In this document: positions 43,169 through 52,591 of the stretch, one piece after another | Position numbering within the stretch: the stretch's first letter is position 1 | Layout: every line of letters starts with the position of its first letter | From: Candidatus Omnitrophota bacterium | GTDB lineage: Bacteria > Omnitrophota > Gorgyraeia > Zapsychrales > Fredricksoniimonadaceae | Assembly: GCA_028865345.1 (NCBI GenBank) | Contig: JAGWKL010000010.1 | Span: 1-61,097, forward strand | Direction of reading: 5' to 3' | DNA length: 61,097 nucleotides | Made by a program: the position numbers and the translations under genes | Notes under the pieces: model-generated | Told to the model about the DNA's origin: nothing | The model's input: the letters and a program-made list of their open reading frames with translations, nothing else | Database searches by the model: none

Positions 43169-43524
43169 GCTTAAAAGTCTATTTTAAAATCGCCTCATTT
43201 GTCACTATAATAGCTTTATTGTATATTCATATGCAGACGAAGATTTTTGAGTTATCCTATAAAGATAAAGATAAAGAAAAGATCATCCATGAATTGAATG
43301 ACAGCAACGGGGTTTTGGACCATCAAATACTGACTTTAAGGTCCGCCAACAACCTGGGCAACCTGCTTTTGGACCACAACAGCGGTTTTCAGTTTATGGA
43401 CAACCAGCGGGTGATGACCGTGGCGGCTTCCGCGGGGAAAATAGAGCGTTGGCGCCAACCCCAGCCTAAGAACGTCAACCCCGTGTGGGATTGGTTCTCC
43501 TTTTTTGGCGCTAAGGCAAGCTAA
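43165..43524 (+). CDS. FtsL-like divisome protein
   Basis: A 119-aa bitopic protein in the ftsL position between rsmH and ftsI. Membrane helix about 7-23 (FKIASFVTIIALLYIHM), then a charged helical, zipper-like part (DKDKEKIIHELNDSNGVLDHQILTL). Sequence similarity to FtsL is always low; the call rests on position, topology and size. FtsL would bind FtsB/FtsQ and activate FtsWI. Confidence 0.7.
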   Translation: MSLKVYFKIASFVTIIALLYIHMQTKIFELSYKDKDKEKIIHELNDSNGVLDHQILTLRSANNLGNLLLDHNSGFQFMDNQRVMTVAASAGKIERWRQPQPKNVNPVWDWFSFFGAKAS

Positions 43525-43559
43525 AGCCGGGAATGTTATAAGAAGAGCCAGAGGTTAAA

Positions 43560-45248
43560 TTGTTTCTGCGCAAGTATCCGCTCCGTTTTGCCGTCGTGTG
43601 CATATTCTTATTTGCAGGGTTTGCTTACTCCATCGGATTTTTGATCTACATCCAAATATTCCGCTCTTCTTATTTAAGCACTCTCGCCCGGCGCCAGCAT
43701 GAGCATTCCATCGTCCTGGAGCCGCGCCGGGGCACCATTTACGACCGCAACATGAGGCCATTGGCGATCAGCCTGCCGGTCTATTCCATTTATGCCAACC
43801 CCAAGATCATGCGCAGGCCGCATGATGTGGACCTGGCAGTGGAAAAATTGTCCGCCGTTCTGAAAACCGATCCTAAATTTATCCGTGAAAAGCTGGGTAA
43901 AAATAAATATTTCGTCTGGATCCGGCGCAAGGTCCCGCAGGAAGTCTATCTGCAGGTGAGCAATTTAAAGCTGACGGGGATAGGCTTTATCAAGGAAAGC
44001 CAGCGTTATTATCCCAACCAGGAGCTGGCTGCGCATGTGATCGGTTTTACCGGCATCGACAACAAGGGGCTGGCCGGCCTGGAGCTCGATTACGACAAGT
44101 ATTTGGAGGGAAAGCCCGGCCGCGCGATCATTTTGCGGGACGCCCGCTCCAGGGAACTGATGTTCGACAAAGGTTATGTCCCGCCGCAGGACGGGCTTAA
44201 TATCGTCCTGACCATTGACGAAACGATCCAGTTCATCGCCGAGCGGGCCCTGGACGAGATGTATAAGAAATACCATTGCAAGGGCGCCAGCATCATCGTG
44301 ATGAACCCGAAAACCGGGGCAATCCTGGCCCTTGCCAACCGGCCCACGTATAATTTGCAGGAAGCATCCAAAAGCACGCCGGAGTCGCGCACCGACCGCG
44401 CCGTTGTTTACACCTATGAGCCCGGTTCGGTATTCAAGATCGTCACGGCCTCGGCGGCGCTGCAGGAAGGGGTGGTCAGGGAAGGGGACGTGATCAATTG
44501 CGAGCACGGCGCCTGGCACGTCGCCGGCCGCGTCCTGCACGACGCCGAAAAATTCGGCATGCTGACATTCAGGCAGGTCATCGAGCAATCGAGCAATATC
44601 GGGACCACCAAGGTGGCCATGCGCCTGGGGCCACAGAGGGTTTATAATTACGCGCACCGTTTCCGTTTCGGGATGAGGACCGGCATTGACCTGCCCGGCG
44701 AGGCGCCGGGGATATTGAAACCGGTGAGAGAGTGGTCCGGGACTTCGATCACGGCGGTGCCCATAGGCCAGGAAGTGACGGTGACCCCCATCCAGCTGGT
44801 CTGCGCCATGTCCGCCATCGCCGAAAACGGGGCTTACATGAGGCCTTTCGTGGTGAAGTACATCGAAGACAGCGAGGGGCACATCCTTTATGAGCATACT
44901 CCCCAAATTCTGGACAAGGTCATTACACAAACCACCGCCCGCCGGGTGAAGGCCATCTTAGAAGGCGTTGTCAAAGAGGGGACCGGAACAAAAGCGGCCA
45001 TTGCGGGCGTGGTTGTCGCGGGCAAGACAGGGACCGCCCAGAAGGTGGTCAAGGGCGCTTATTCGCATTCGCATTTTTACGCGACTTTTGACGGCTTTGC
45101 TCCGGCGAACGACCCTCGCCTGGCCGCGGTGGTGGTCTTTGACGATCCCCATCCGGCTTATTACGGGGGGACGGTTGCGGCGCCTGTTTTTTCTGAAGTG
45201 GTCGGGGATTCCCTGAAATATTTGGCTTCAAGGACAAGCGGTGATTGA
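43560..45248 (+). CDS. ftsI: Septal peptidoglycan transpeptidase FtsI (class B PBP)
   Basis: A 562-aa penicillin-binding protein cross-linking septal peptidoglycan. N-terminal membrane helix (about 9-31), pedestal with RRGTIYDRNMRPLA, and transpeptidase with Ser290-x-x-Lys293 (GSVFK), SSN (EQSSNIGTT) and KTGT (AGKTGTAQK). The start is TTG 43560 after GAGG at 43551. No PASTA domains. Pairs with the FtsW encoded at 50439. Confidence 0.94.
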   Translation: MFLRKYPLRFAVVCIFLFAGFAYSIGFLIYIQIFRSSYLSTLARRQHEHSIVLEPRRGTIYDRNMRPLAISLPVYSIYANPKIMRRPHDVDLAVEKLSAVLKTDPKFIREKLGKNKYFVWIRRKVPQEVYLQVSNLKLTGIGFIKESQRYYPNQELAAHVIGFTGIDNKGLAGLELDYDKYLEGKPGRAIILRDARSRELMFDKGYVPPQDGLNIVLTIDETIQFIAERALDEMYKKYHCKGASIIVMNPKTGAILALANRPTYNLQEASKSTPESRTDRAVVYTYEPGSVFKIVTASAALQEGVVREGDVINCEHGAWHVAGRVLHDAEKFGMLTFRQVIEQSSNIGTTKVAMRLGPQRVYNYAHRFRFGMRTGIDLPGEAPGILKPVREWSGTSITAVPIGQEVTVTPIQLVCAMSAIAENGAYMRPFVVKYIEDSEGHILYEHTPQILDKVITQTTARRVKAILEGVVKEGTGTKAAIAGVVVAGKTGTAQKVVKGAYSHSHFYATFDGFAPANDPRLAAVVVFDDPHPAYYGGTVAAPVFSEVVGDSLKYLASRTSGD

Positions 45249-45250
45249 TC

Positions 45251-46720
45251 ATGAGGTTAAGTGAGTTACTCGACGGGATTTATACGGGGCCGATAGGTCC
45301 CCGGTGGCGGGACTTTGAAGTCTTGGGCCTTTCCTGCGATTCGCGCGAGGAGCAGAAAAACGGATTGTTTGTGGCCCTGCCCGGCCTTAAATTCGACGGC
45401 CGGGATTTTATCAAGGGCGCCCTTGAGCATGGGGCCAAAATCATCGTTGCCTCAGGGGCTCCTCCTTCAGGCCTTGGGCAGGAAGGCGATGCCTGTTATT
45501 TGAATGTCGATGACCCCAAGCATTTTCTGCGCCGCATTGCCGGGCGGTTTTACGGAGCCCCTTGCCGCAAGGTCAGCACGGTCGGCATCACCGGCACCAA
45601 CGGCAAGACCACCGTCACCTATCTGATAGAGTCCATCATCCATGCTGCGGGCAGGCGCTGCGGCGTCATCGGGACGGTCAACCACCGCATCGGCGAAAAG
45701 ATCATACCGTCAAAAAACACCACTCCCGGATTTCTGGACAATCAAAGGTATCTGGCCCAACTGGCCGCCGGGGGCGCGGATTATTGCGTGATGGAAGCCT
45801 CCAGCCATGCCCTGCACCAGGGCAGGCTCGACGGCGTGGAATTTTCAGCCGGCATCTTCACCAATTTGACCCAGGACCACCTCGATTACCATAAAGACAT
45901 GGATGATTATTTTCAGGCCAAGTCCCTGCTGTTTACCCGCTTGACTGCGCCGGCCGCGGCCGTCATCAATACGGATGATGTCTACGGCAGGAAACTCCTG
46001 CGCCTTTGCGGCAGCCCGATCATCACCTATGCGATCGATGTTCCGGCGGATGTCCGTGCCAAGAATATCGCTTATGATTTAAACGGCAGCCGTTTCGACA
46101 TTGTTTTCGGCGGGGGTTTGGTCGAGCTCCGTACGCGGTTTATCGGCAAACACAATGTTTATAACATCCTGGCGGCCTTTGCCTGGGGGTTGTCGCAGGA
46201 ATTCGAGCCCCAGACCATCTGCGGCGGCATTGAAAATCTGACGGCCGTGCCCGGCCGGCTGGAGAGGGTTGATAACGGCCAAGGGGCCTTTATATTCATC
46301 GATTATGCCCATACCGAAGACGGGCTGGTCAATGTGCTTAAGTCTTTAAAGGGAGCGGGCCCGCAGAAGATCATCCTGGTTTTCGGCTGCGGCGGGGACC
46401 GGGACCGCGCCAAGCGGCCTAAAATGGGACAGGCGGCGTGCAGCTTGGCGGACCATTCAATCGTCACCAGCGACAATCCCCGCAGCGAGGAGCCGCAGGC
46501 GATCATCGACGAAATCACCGCCGGCTTCTCCAAAAAGAATTATGAAGTTTGCGTGGACCGCCGCGAAGCCATCGGCCGCGCACTGAAAACGGCCCGGCCG
46601 GGTGAGATCGTTTTGATCGCCGGCAAAGGCCACGAGAATTACCAGATCTTCAAAGACCGCACCATTGTGTTCAATGAACGGGACATTGTGAAGGCATGTT
46701 TACAATCGCTGAAATCCTAA
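45251..46720 (+). CDS. murE: UDP-MurNAc-tripeptide ligase MurE, meso-DAP type
   Basis: A 489-aa cytoplasmic ligase adding the third residue of the stem peptide. ATP loop GITGTNGKTT (113-122 region) and the amino-acid selector DNPR at 408-411, which marks meso-diaminopimelate specificity rather than lysine. TTG 45245 two codons earlier is possible. It overlaps murF by 25 bases. Confidence 0.95.
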   Translation: MRLSELLDGIYTGPIGPRWRDFEVLGLSCDSREEQKNGLFVALPGLKFDGRDFIKGALEHGAKIIVASGAPPSGLGQEGDACYLNVDDPKHFLRRIAGRFYGAPCRKVSTVGITGTNGKTTVTYLIESIIHAAGRRCGVIGTVNHRIGEKIIPSKNTTPGFLDNQRYLAQLAAGGADYCVMEASSHALHQGRLDGVEFSAGIFTNLTQDHLDYHKDMDDYFQAKSLLFTRLTAPAAAVINTDDVYGRKLLRLCGSPIITYAIDVPADVRAKNIAYDLNGSRFDIVFGGGLVELRTRFIGKHNVYNILAAFAWGLSQEFEPQTICGGIENLTAVPGRLERVDNGQGAFIFIDYAHTEDGLVNVLKSLKGAGPQKIILVFGCGGDRDRAKRPKMGQAACSLADHSIVTSDNPRSEEPQAIIDEITAGFSKKNYEVCVDRREAIGRALKTARPGEIVLIAGKGHENYQIFKDRTIVFNERDIVKACLQSLKS

Positions 46721-48072
46721 AAGCCACCGGAGGCGCATTGGTCCGGGGGCCCGCGCTTGGGAGGGCACGCCGGGTCTGCATCGACTCCCGCAGCGTCCAA
46801 AAGGGGGAGTTGTTCATCGCCATCAAGGGTGAAATTTTTGACGGGCATGATTTTGTCGACGATGTGGCGGGCAAAGGCGCGCGGGTGGTGGTTGTCCAGA
46901 GGCCCGTTGACATCAAAGACCGCAATGTCAGCGTCATCCGCGTGGCGGATACGGCGCGGGCGTTGGGGGACATCGCGCGTTTTCACCGCCTGCGTTTTAA
47001 AATCCCTGTCATTGCGCTGACCGGTTCCGCCGGCAAGACCACGACCAAGGAGATGATCGCCGCGGTGCTTAGCCGCAAATACAAGGTCTTGAAGAATGAA
47101 GGCACGCAGAACAACCATATCGGGGTGCCTTTGACCCTGTTGAAGTTAAAGCCCTCCCACCAAATCCTGGTTTTGGAATGCGGCACCAACCAGCCCGGCG
47201 ACATCGCCTGGTTGGCGGATGTGGCCCGCCCGACGGCGGCAGTGTTCACCAATATCGGCGCCTCCCACCTGGAGAAATTAAAGACCGTCGGCGGCGTTTT
47301 CAAGGAGAAATGGATGCTGACCTCGTCCATGGGACCCGGGGATGCCGTTATCATGAACGCGGATGATGCGTTTTTGTCCCGGCAGGTGGGCCGGAAGAAT
47401 ATTTTCAGGACCGTGACCTACGCCCTCAAGTCCAGGGCCGATTGGACGGCGCGGGACATCCGGGTCCAGGCCGGCAGGGGCCTGCGTTTCCGGGCGGGCG
47501 GAAAAATCATTGAATTGAATGCCTGCGGTGCCAGCAACGTTTATAATGCCCTTGCCGCTTTGAGCTGCGGCGCGCTTTTTAGGGTGCCGCTTAAAGATAT
47601 CGCCTGTGCCCTGAGATCTTTTGAATTACCCCAGGGGCGGGGGGCCATCGTGCGTCTGGGCAAGGGCTGGATGATCAACGACACCTATAATGCCAATCCC
47701 GTGTCCATGGCTTCGGCCCTGCAGACCCTGCAAACCATAGAGACGCGGGGGCAAAGGATTTTTGTCGCCGCCGATATGCTGGAACTGGGCCGGCGGTCAC
47801 AAGAGCTGCATGAAGCCATGGGCACGCTCATCGCCAAAAAGGGCGTGGATGTGTTGATTACGGTCGGCCCCGGGGCCGGGCTGATGGGCGCGAAAGCCGG
47901 GAGGCTCAATAAAAAATTACAGGTATTTGCTTGCAGAGACGCCTGCTTGGCGCAAAAATATCTAGCCAGAGTATTTCGTAACGGGGACGCGGTTTTGATC
48001 AAAGGCTCCAGGCGCATGAAGATGGAGCAGGTGGCTGAATTCTTGTTGGCTTCTCCTAAGGGAAATTTGTAA
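46696..48072 (+). CDS. murF: UDP-MurNAc-pentapeptide ligase MurF
   Basis: A 458-aa ligase adding D-Ala-D-Ala. Motifs: CIDSRSVQKGELFIAI, ALTGSAGKTTTKEM (ATP loop), NNHIGVPLTLL, and NDTYNANPVSM. All three Mur ligase domains are present. It works with the Ddl encoded at 54965. Confidence 0.95.
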   Translation: MFTIAEILKATGGALVRGPALGRARRVCIDSRSVQKGELFIAIKGEIFDGHDFVDDVAGKGARVVVVQRPVDIKDRNVSVIRVADTARALGDIARFHRLRFKIPVIALTGSAGKTTTKEMIAAVLSRKYKVLKNEGTQNNHIGVPLTLLKLKPSHQILVLECGTNQPGDIAWLADVARPTAAVFTNIGASHLEKLKTVGGVFKEKWMLTSSMGPGDAVIMNADDAFLSRQVGRKNIFRTVTYALKSRADWTARDIRVQAGRGLRFRAGGKIIELNACGASNVYNALAALSCGALFRVPLKDIACALRSFELPQGRGAIVRLGKGWMINDTYNANPVSMASALQTLQTIETRGQRIFVAADMLELGRRSQELHEAMGTLIAKKGVDVLITVGPGAGLMGAKAGRLNKKLQVFACRDACLAQKYLARVFRNGDAVLIKGSRRMKMEQVAEFLLASPKGNL

Positions 48073-48118
48073 GGCATTTTCTCAAGCGTTTGACGACCAA
48101 GTAGCAGGGAATATATCC

Positions 48119-49207
48119 ATGTTTTATTTTTTGTCGCAGTATTTCACCGATTCCAGGCATTTTAATATTTTCCATTACATCACTTTCCGCGCCGGCATGG
48201 CCGGAGTCACGGCCTTTTTGCTGTGCATGATATTGGGGCCGGTGTTCATCCGTTTGACCAAACGCCGCCGTGTCCGCGAATCGGCCAGACGGCATGATGC
48301 GCCGGCCCTGGACCCCTTCCAGGCCAAGAAAGAAGGCACGCCCACCATGGGCGGCGTTTTCATTATCGGCAGCATTCTGGCGTCCATCGCCTTGTGGGGC
48401 AACTGGACCAACAGTTTCATGGTCATGACCACCTGGGTCTGCGTTTCTTTCGCGTTTTTGGGCGGCTGGGACGATTATGTCAAATTGAAAGGGATCGGGC
48501 CCCACCGGGGGGTTTCGGCCAGGGTCAAATCCTTCTGGCAGGTGGTCATCGCATTTATCGTCGGGGTGTTCGTGTATCTGTACCCCGATATCACCACCAA
48601 CCTGGATGTGCCGTTCTTTAAGGATTTGGTCATCAACCTGGGGCCGTTCTTTGTGTTTTGGGTCGTCCTGGTCGTGGTGGGCTCATGCAATGCGGTCAAC
48701 CTCACCGACGGCCTGGACGGCCTGGCCATCGGCTGCACCCTGATGGTGGCCTTTACCCTGGCCATCTTAAGTTATGTCACGGGCAACACGGAAATGAGCA
48801 ATTACCTGTATGTCCCTTATGTGCCGGGGGCGGGGGAATTGACGGTATTTTGTACCGCCATCGTCGGAGCAAGCCTGGGGTTTCTATGGTTTAACTGTTA
48901 TCCGGCCACTGTTTTTATGGGGGACGTGGGGTCTTTGGCCCTGGGCGGGAGCCTGGGGATGATCGCGGTTTTGATCAAAAAGGAAGTGTGGCTGGTCGTT
49001 TTAGGGGGCGTTTTTGTCATCGAGGCCGGGTCCGTCATCCTGCAGGTTTTTTCTTTTAAACTGACGGGCAGGCGCGTTTTCAAAATGTCGCCCTTTCATC
49101 ATCATTTGCAGTTGTCCGGCTGGAATGAGAACAAGATCATCGTCCGCTTCTGGATCGCGGCCATCATCATGGCCATGCTGACGATAACGACGCTGAAAAT
49201 ACGGTAA
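48119..49207 (+). CDS. mraY: Phospho-MurNAc-pentapeptide transferase MraY
   Basis: A 362-aa, ten-helix enzyme making lipid I at the inner membrane. Catalytic regions: GTPTMGGVFII, the NAVNLTDGLDGLAIG metal site, FMGDVGSLALGG, and PFHHHLQLSGWNE. Length and order are typical. Confidence 0.97.
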   Translation: MFYFLSQYFTDSRHFNIFHYITFRAGMAGVTAFLLCMILGPVFIRLTKRRRVRESARRHDAPALDPFQAKKEGTPTMGGVFIIGSILASIALWGNWTNSFMVMTTWVCVSFAFLGGWDDYVKLKGIGPHRGVSARVKSFWQVVIAFIVGVFVYLYPDITTNLDVPFFKDLVINLGPFFVFWVVLVVVGSCNAVNLTDGLDGLAIGCTLMVAFTLAILSYVTGNTEMSNYLYVPYVPGAGELTVFCTAIVGASLGFLWFNCYPATVFMGDVGSLALGGSLGMIAVLIKKEVWLVVLGGVFVIEAGSVILQVFSFKLTGRRVFKMSPFHHHLQLSGWNENKIIVRFWIAAIIMAMLTITTLKIR

Positions 49208-49208
49208 C

Positions 49209-50435
49209 ATGTATTTTGATCTTAAGAACAAGAAGGTGACGGTGATTGGCGCGGCGAGAAGCGGAATTGCCGCGGCTAATGCGGTTTTGCGTCTGGGGGG
49301 TATTGCGAAGGTATCGGAGAGCCAGGCGATGGCCGAGCCTCCTGCAGGCGTCCTCATTGAGCAGGGCGGGCATACTCAAAAATTTATTGAAGACAGTGAT
49401 TACGTGGTCTTAAGTCCCGGTGTCCGTTTGGATGCGCTGCCGGTCAAGTGGGCGCGTGAGGCCGGCATCGAGGTCATGGGTGAGGTGGAGTTTGCTTTCC
49501 GCCTGTGCCCTTGCCCCATCGTCGCCGTCACCGGCAGCAACGGTAAAACCACAACCTCCACGGTGATCGCGGAAATCATCAAGCGCGCTGGGCGGGGGGT
49601 CAGGTTGTGCGGCAATATCGGGGACCCCTTTTCCAGGCATGTGCTGGATTTAAAACCAACGGACACCGTGGTGCTGGAAATCAGTTCTTTCCAACTGGAG
49701 AGCACCATCCGATTCAGGCCGTTGGTCGCGGTATGGACCAATTTCAGCCAGAACCACCTGGACCGGCACAAGGACCTGGATGAATATTTCCGGGCCAAGT
49801 GCAGGATCGTTGCAAACCAGGGCCCCCGGGACTTTGCCGTGCTTAATGTACAGGACCCGGAACTAAAGAAATTAGCGCCGGGGCTGAAGGCCAGGGTGTT
49901 GTTTTTTGGGGAAGGACAGGAAGGCAACCCGAATTACCTGGCCGCAACCCAGGCGGCCCGTGCTTTGGGCATCGGCGAAGACATTTGTCTTAAGACGTTT
50001 TCAGAATTCAAAGGGGTCGAGCACCGGCTTGAATTCGTCCGCCATTTAGGCGGGGTCGATTTCATCAACGATTCCAAATCCACGACGGTGGAGGCCGGCC
50101 GCTGGGCCCTGGAGCGCGCCCTTAAGCCGACGGTGATGATCTGCGGGGGCCTGGACAAGCATCTGGATTATTCCCCCCTGAAACCTCTGGTGGCCCGGAA
50201 GATCAAGCGCATGATGGCCATCGGCCAGGCGAGGGAGATCATGAAGGCGACCTTCGGCGATGTCGTGGCCGTGGACACGTACGCTTCCCTTGAAGAAGCG
50301 GTCCGGGACGCGCGGGCGGCGGCACAGGCAGGGGGATGCGTCCTGTTTTCGCCCATGTGCGCCAGCTTCGACATGTTCAAGGATTATGAACACCGGGGCC
50401 GGGTGTTCAAAGAAATTGTCAACGGTCTAAAATAA
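49209..50435 (+). CDS. murD: UDP-MurNAc-L-alanine D-glutamate ligase MurD
   Basis: A 408-aa ligase adding D-glutamate. ATP loop AVTGSNGKTTTSTVI, LEISSFQLE, TNFSQNHLDRH, GVEHRLEFV and DFINDSKSTTVEA are clear. Slightly short (usual about 430-450) because of a compact N-terminal domain. Confidence 0.95.
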   Translation: MYFDLKNKKVTVIGAARSGIAAANAVLRLGGIAKVSESQAMAEPPAGVLIEQGGHTQKFIEDSDYVVLSPGVRLDALPVKWAREAGIEVMGEVEFAFRLCPCPIVAVTGSNGKTTTSTVIAEIIKRAGRGVRLCGNIGDPFSRHVLDLKPTDTVVLEISSFQLESTIRFRPLVAVWTNFSQNHLDRHKDLDEYFRAKCRIVANQGPRDFAVLNVQDPELKKLAPGLKARVLFFGEGQEGNPNYLAATQAARALGIGEDICLKTFSEFKGVEHRLEFVRHLGGVDFINDSKSTTVEAGRWALERALKPTVMICGGLDKHLDYSPLKPLVARKIKRMMAIGQAREIMKATFGDVVAVDTYASLEEAVRDARAAAQAGGCVLFSPMCASFDMFKDYEHRGRVFKEIVNGLK

Positions 50436-50438
50436 AAT

Positions 50439-51527
50439 ATGCGGCAGGAACGGATCAATTTAACCATCACCGTCTCAACCTTGATCTGCATCGGCATTGT
50501 GATGATCTATTCGGCCAGCTGCGTCAATGCCATGCAAAATTTCGCAGACAGCCTGTATTTTCTTAAGCGCCATGTTTTGTTTTTGGCCATAGGGCTTGTG
50601 GTCTCGTTTTTTATTTTACGCATGGATTACCGCCAGATACAGCCCCATGCCCGCCTGCTGATCGGGGCTTGTGTCGTGCTTCTTTTGCTCGTCCTCATTC
50701 CCCATATCGGCAATGAAAGTTACGGTGCCCGGCGGTGGTTCAAGCTGGGAGTTTTCCATTTCCAACCCTCGGAACTGGCCAAGCTCGCCATGATCATTTA
50801 TACCGCGGATTTCCTCGCCCGCCGCCAGCAATCCATCAAGAGTTTCAGGCGGGGATTCCTGCCGCCTTTGATCGTCATGGGCGTTTTTTGCGTCCTCACC
50901 GTCAAGCAGCCGGATCTGGGGACGACCATCGAGATCGCGGTCGTGACCCTGACCATGCTGTTCTTAGGCGGCGCCAAGCTGTGGCATTTGGCGCTTGTTT
51001 TCGGGTCGTCGGTGCCTGTGCTGGCGTATCTGATCATCAAAGAACCGTACCGTGTGGCGCGCATCATTGCTTTCCTGGACCCCTGGCAGGACCCCCAGGG
51101 CATCGGTTTCCAGTTGACCCAGTCACAGATCGCTTTAGGCTCCGGCGGCATCTTCGGGGTGGGCTTGGGCAGGAGCGTTCAGAAACTTTTTTACCTGCCG
51201 GCGGCGCACACGGATTTCATCCTGTCGATCATCGGCGAGGAATTGGGCCTGGTGGGGACCTTGGGCGTGATCGTGCTGTTTTGCCTTTTCATCTGGCAGG
51301 GCACGCGCATCGTCCGCCAGACAAATAACGCCTTCGGCTATTTTTTGGGGATGGGCGTTGTCATGATGCTGGGATTGCAGGCCATGGTCAACGTGGGGGT
51401 GAGCATCGGTGCTTTTCCCACCAAGGGCCTGCCGTTGCCGTTCATCAGCTACGGCGGGTCGGCCCTGATCTTTCACCTGGCGTCGGTCGCCTTGCTGTTG
51501 AACATTTCAAAAATAGAGGACTACTGA
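50439..51527 (+). CDS. ftsW: Septal peptidoglycan glycosyltransferase FtsW
   Basis: A 362-aa SEDS-family polymerase with about ten membrane helices. Family motifs: MIYSAS near the N-terminus, GARRWFKLG, FQPSELAKLAMI, KQPDLGTTI, and GLPLPFISYGGSAL. Position after murD and before murG identifies it as FtsW rather than RodA. Overlaps murG by one base (TGATG). Confidence 0.94.
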   Translation: MRQERINLTITVSTLICIGIVMIYSASCVNAMQNFADSLYFLKRHVLFLAIGLVVSFFILRMDYRQIQPHARLLIGACVVLLLLVLIPHIGNESYGARRWFKLGVFHFQPSELAKLAMIIYTADFLARRQQSIKSFRRGFLPPLIVMGVFCVLTVKQPDLGTTIEIAVVTLTMLFLGGAKLWHLALVFGSSVPVLAYLIIKEPYRVARIIAFLDPWQDPQGIGFQLTQSQIALGSGGIFGVGLGRSVQKLFYLPAAHTDFILSIIGEELGLVGTLGVIVLFCLFIWQGTRIVRQTNNAFGYFLGMGVVMMLGLQAMVNVGVSIGAFPTKGLPLPFISYGGSALIFHLASVALLLNISKIEDY

Positions 51528-52591
51528 TGAAGATCCTGATCGCCACCGGCGGAACAGGCGGGCATATTTTTCCGGCCATTGAGACGGCCAAGGCCTTGCG
51601 CACGAGGGGCCACCAGGTCATTTTTGCCGGGGTCCTGGGAGGCAATGAGGCAAAGATCAGGGAACTGGATTTTCCGGTGTTTTCCCTATCGGCGCGGGGA
51701 CTTAATGACACAAGTTTCAAAGGCTGGCTCACCTTCGGCCGCGTCATGTCCCAGGCCATATTCCGTTCCTTCGGGGTGGTGCAGAAATGCGCGCCCGACA
51801 AAATTGTGGGTTTCGGCAGTTACGGCGCTTTTCCCGTCGTGATGGCCGGCGCCCTGATGCGCCGTCCTCTTTTGATCCACGAACAAAACGTGGTCCCCGG
51901 ACGGGCCAACGCGCTGCTTTCCCGGGTGGCCGGGAAAATCGCCATCAGTTTTGAAGGCAGCCGCAAATATTTTGCCCCGGCCAAGGCGGTGTGGACAGGC
52001 TGTCCCTGCCATTACAAGTCCCTTCCATCGAGGGCGCAGGGCTTGATCGCCTTTGACTTGAAGCAGAATAAAAAGACGATCGTGTTGATCGGCGGCTCCC
52101 AGGGCAGCCAGCGGCTTAACGAAGTGTTTTTTGAAATGGTGAAGGACCTGCCGCCGGCCAATTTTCAGGCGGTGCATATGACCGGCCCCAAAGAATTCGC
52201 GACGTATGAAGCCCGCTACGCCAAAGAAAACCTGCCGGTGAAGGCGTGCGCCTTTATCGACGACATCACCCAGGCGTATGCCGCGGCGGACATCGTCATC
52301 GCCCGGGCGGGCGCTGCGACCGTCAATGAGCTGGGGTTGTTGGGGATCGCGGCCGTTCTGGTGCCGTATCCTTTTGCGGGCGATCATCAAAAGCATAACG
52401 CGCGGGTGCTGGCTGATGCGGGTGTCGCCATCGTCATCGAGCAGAAGGACCTGACCAAGTCTTCGCTCAAGGAAGCCGTGACCCGCATGCTTTTTTCCAA
52501 TTATTCCAGGCAGGACATCCTGAAGAAAACGCAAGGCCTGTTCCAGACGGACGCGGCGTTGCAATTGGCGCTGGTGACGGAAGGATTATGA
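51527..52591 (+). CDS. murG: Lipid II-forming N-acetylglucosaminyltransferase MurG
   Basis: A 354-aa GT28 enzyme converting lipid I to lipid II. N-terminal GGTGGHIFPAIETAK, FGSYGAFPV, HEQNVVPGRANALLS, and in the C-terminal half GGSQGSQRLN and RAGAATVNELGLLGIAAVLVP. Ends in an ATGA overlap with the metallopeptidase gene. Confidence 0.96.
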   Translation: MKILIATGGTGGHIFPAIETAKALRTRGHQVIFAGVLGGNEAKIRELDFPVFSLSARGLNDTSFKGWLTFGRVMSQAIFRSFGVVQKCAPDKIVGFGSYGAFPVVMAGALMRRPLLIHEQNVVPGRANALLSRVAGKIAISFEGSRKYFAPAKAVWTGCPCHYKSLPSRAQGLIAFDLKQNKKTIVLIGGSQGSQRLNEVFFEMVKDLPPANFQAVHMTGPKEFATYEARYAKENLPVKACAFIDDITQAYAAADIVIARAGAATVNELGLLGIAAVLVPYPFAGDHQKHNARVLADAGVAIVIEQKDLTKSSLKEAVTRMLFSNYSRQDILKKTQGLFQTDAALQLALVTEGL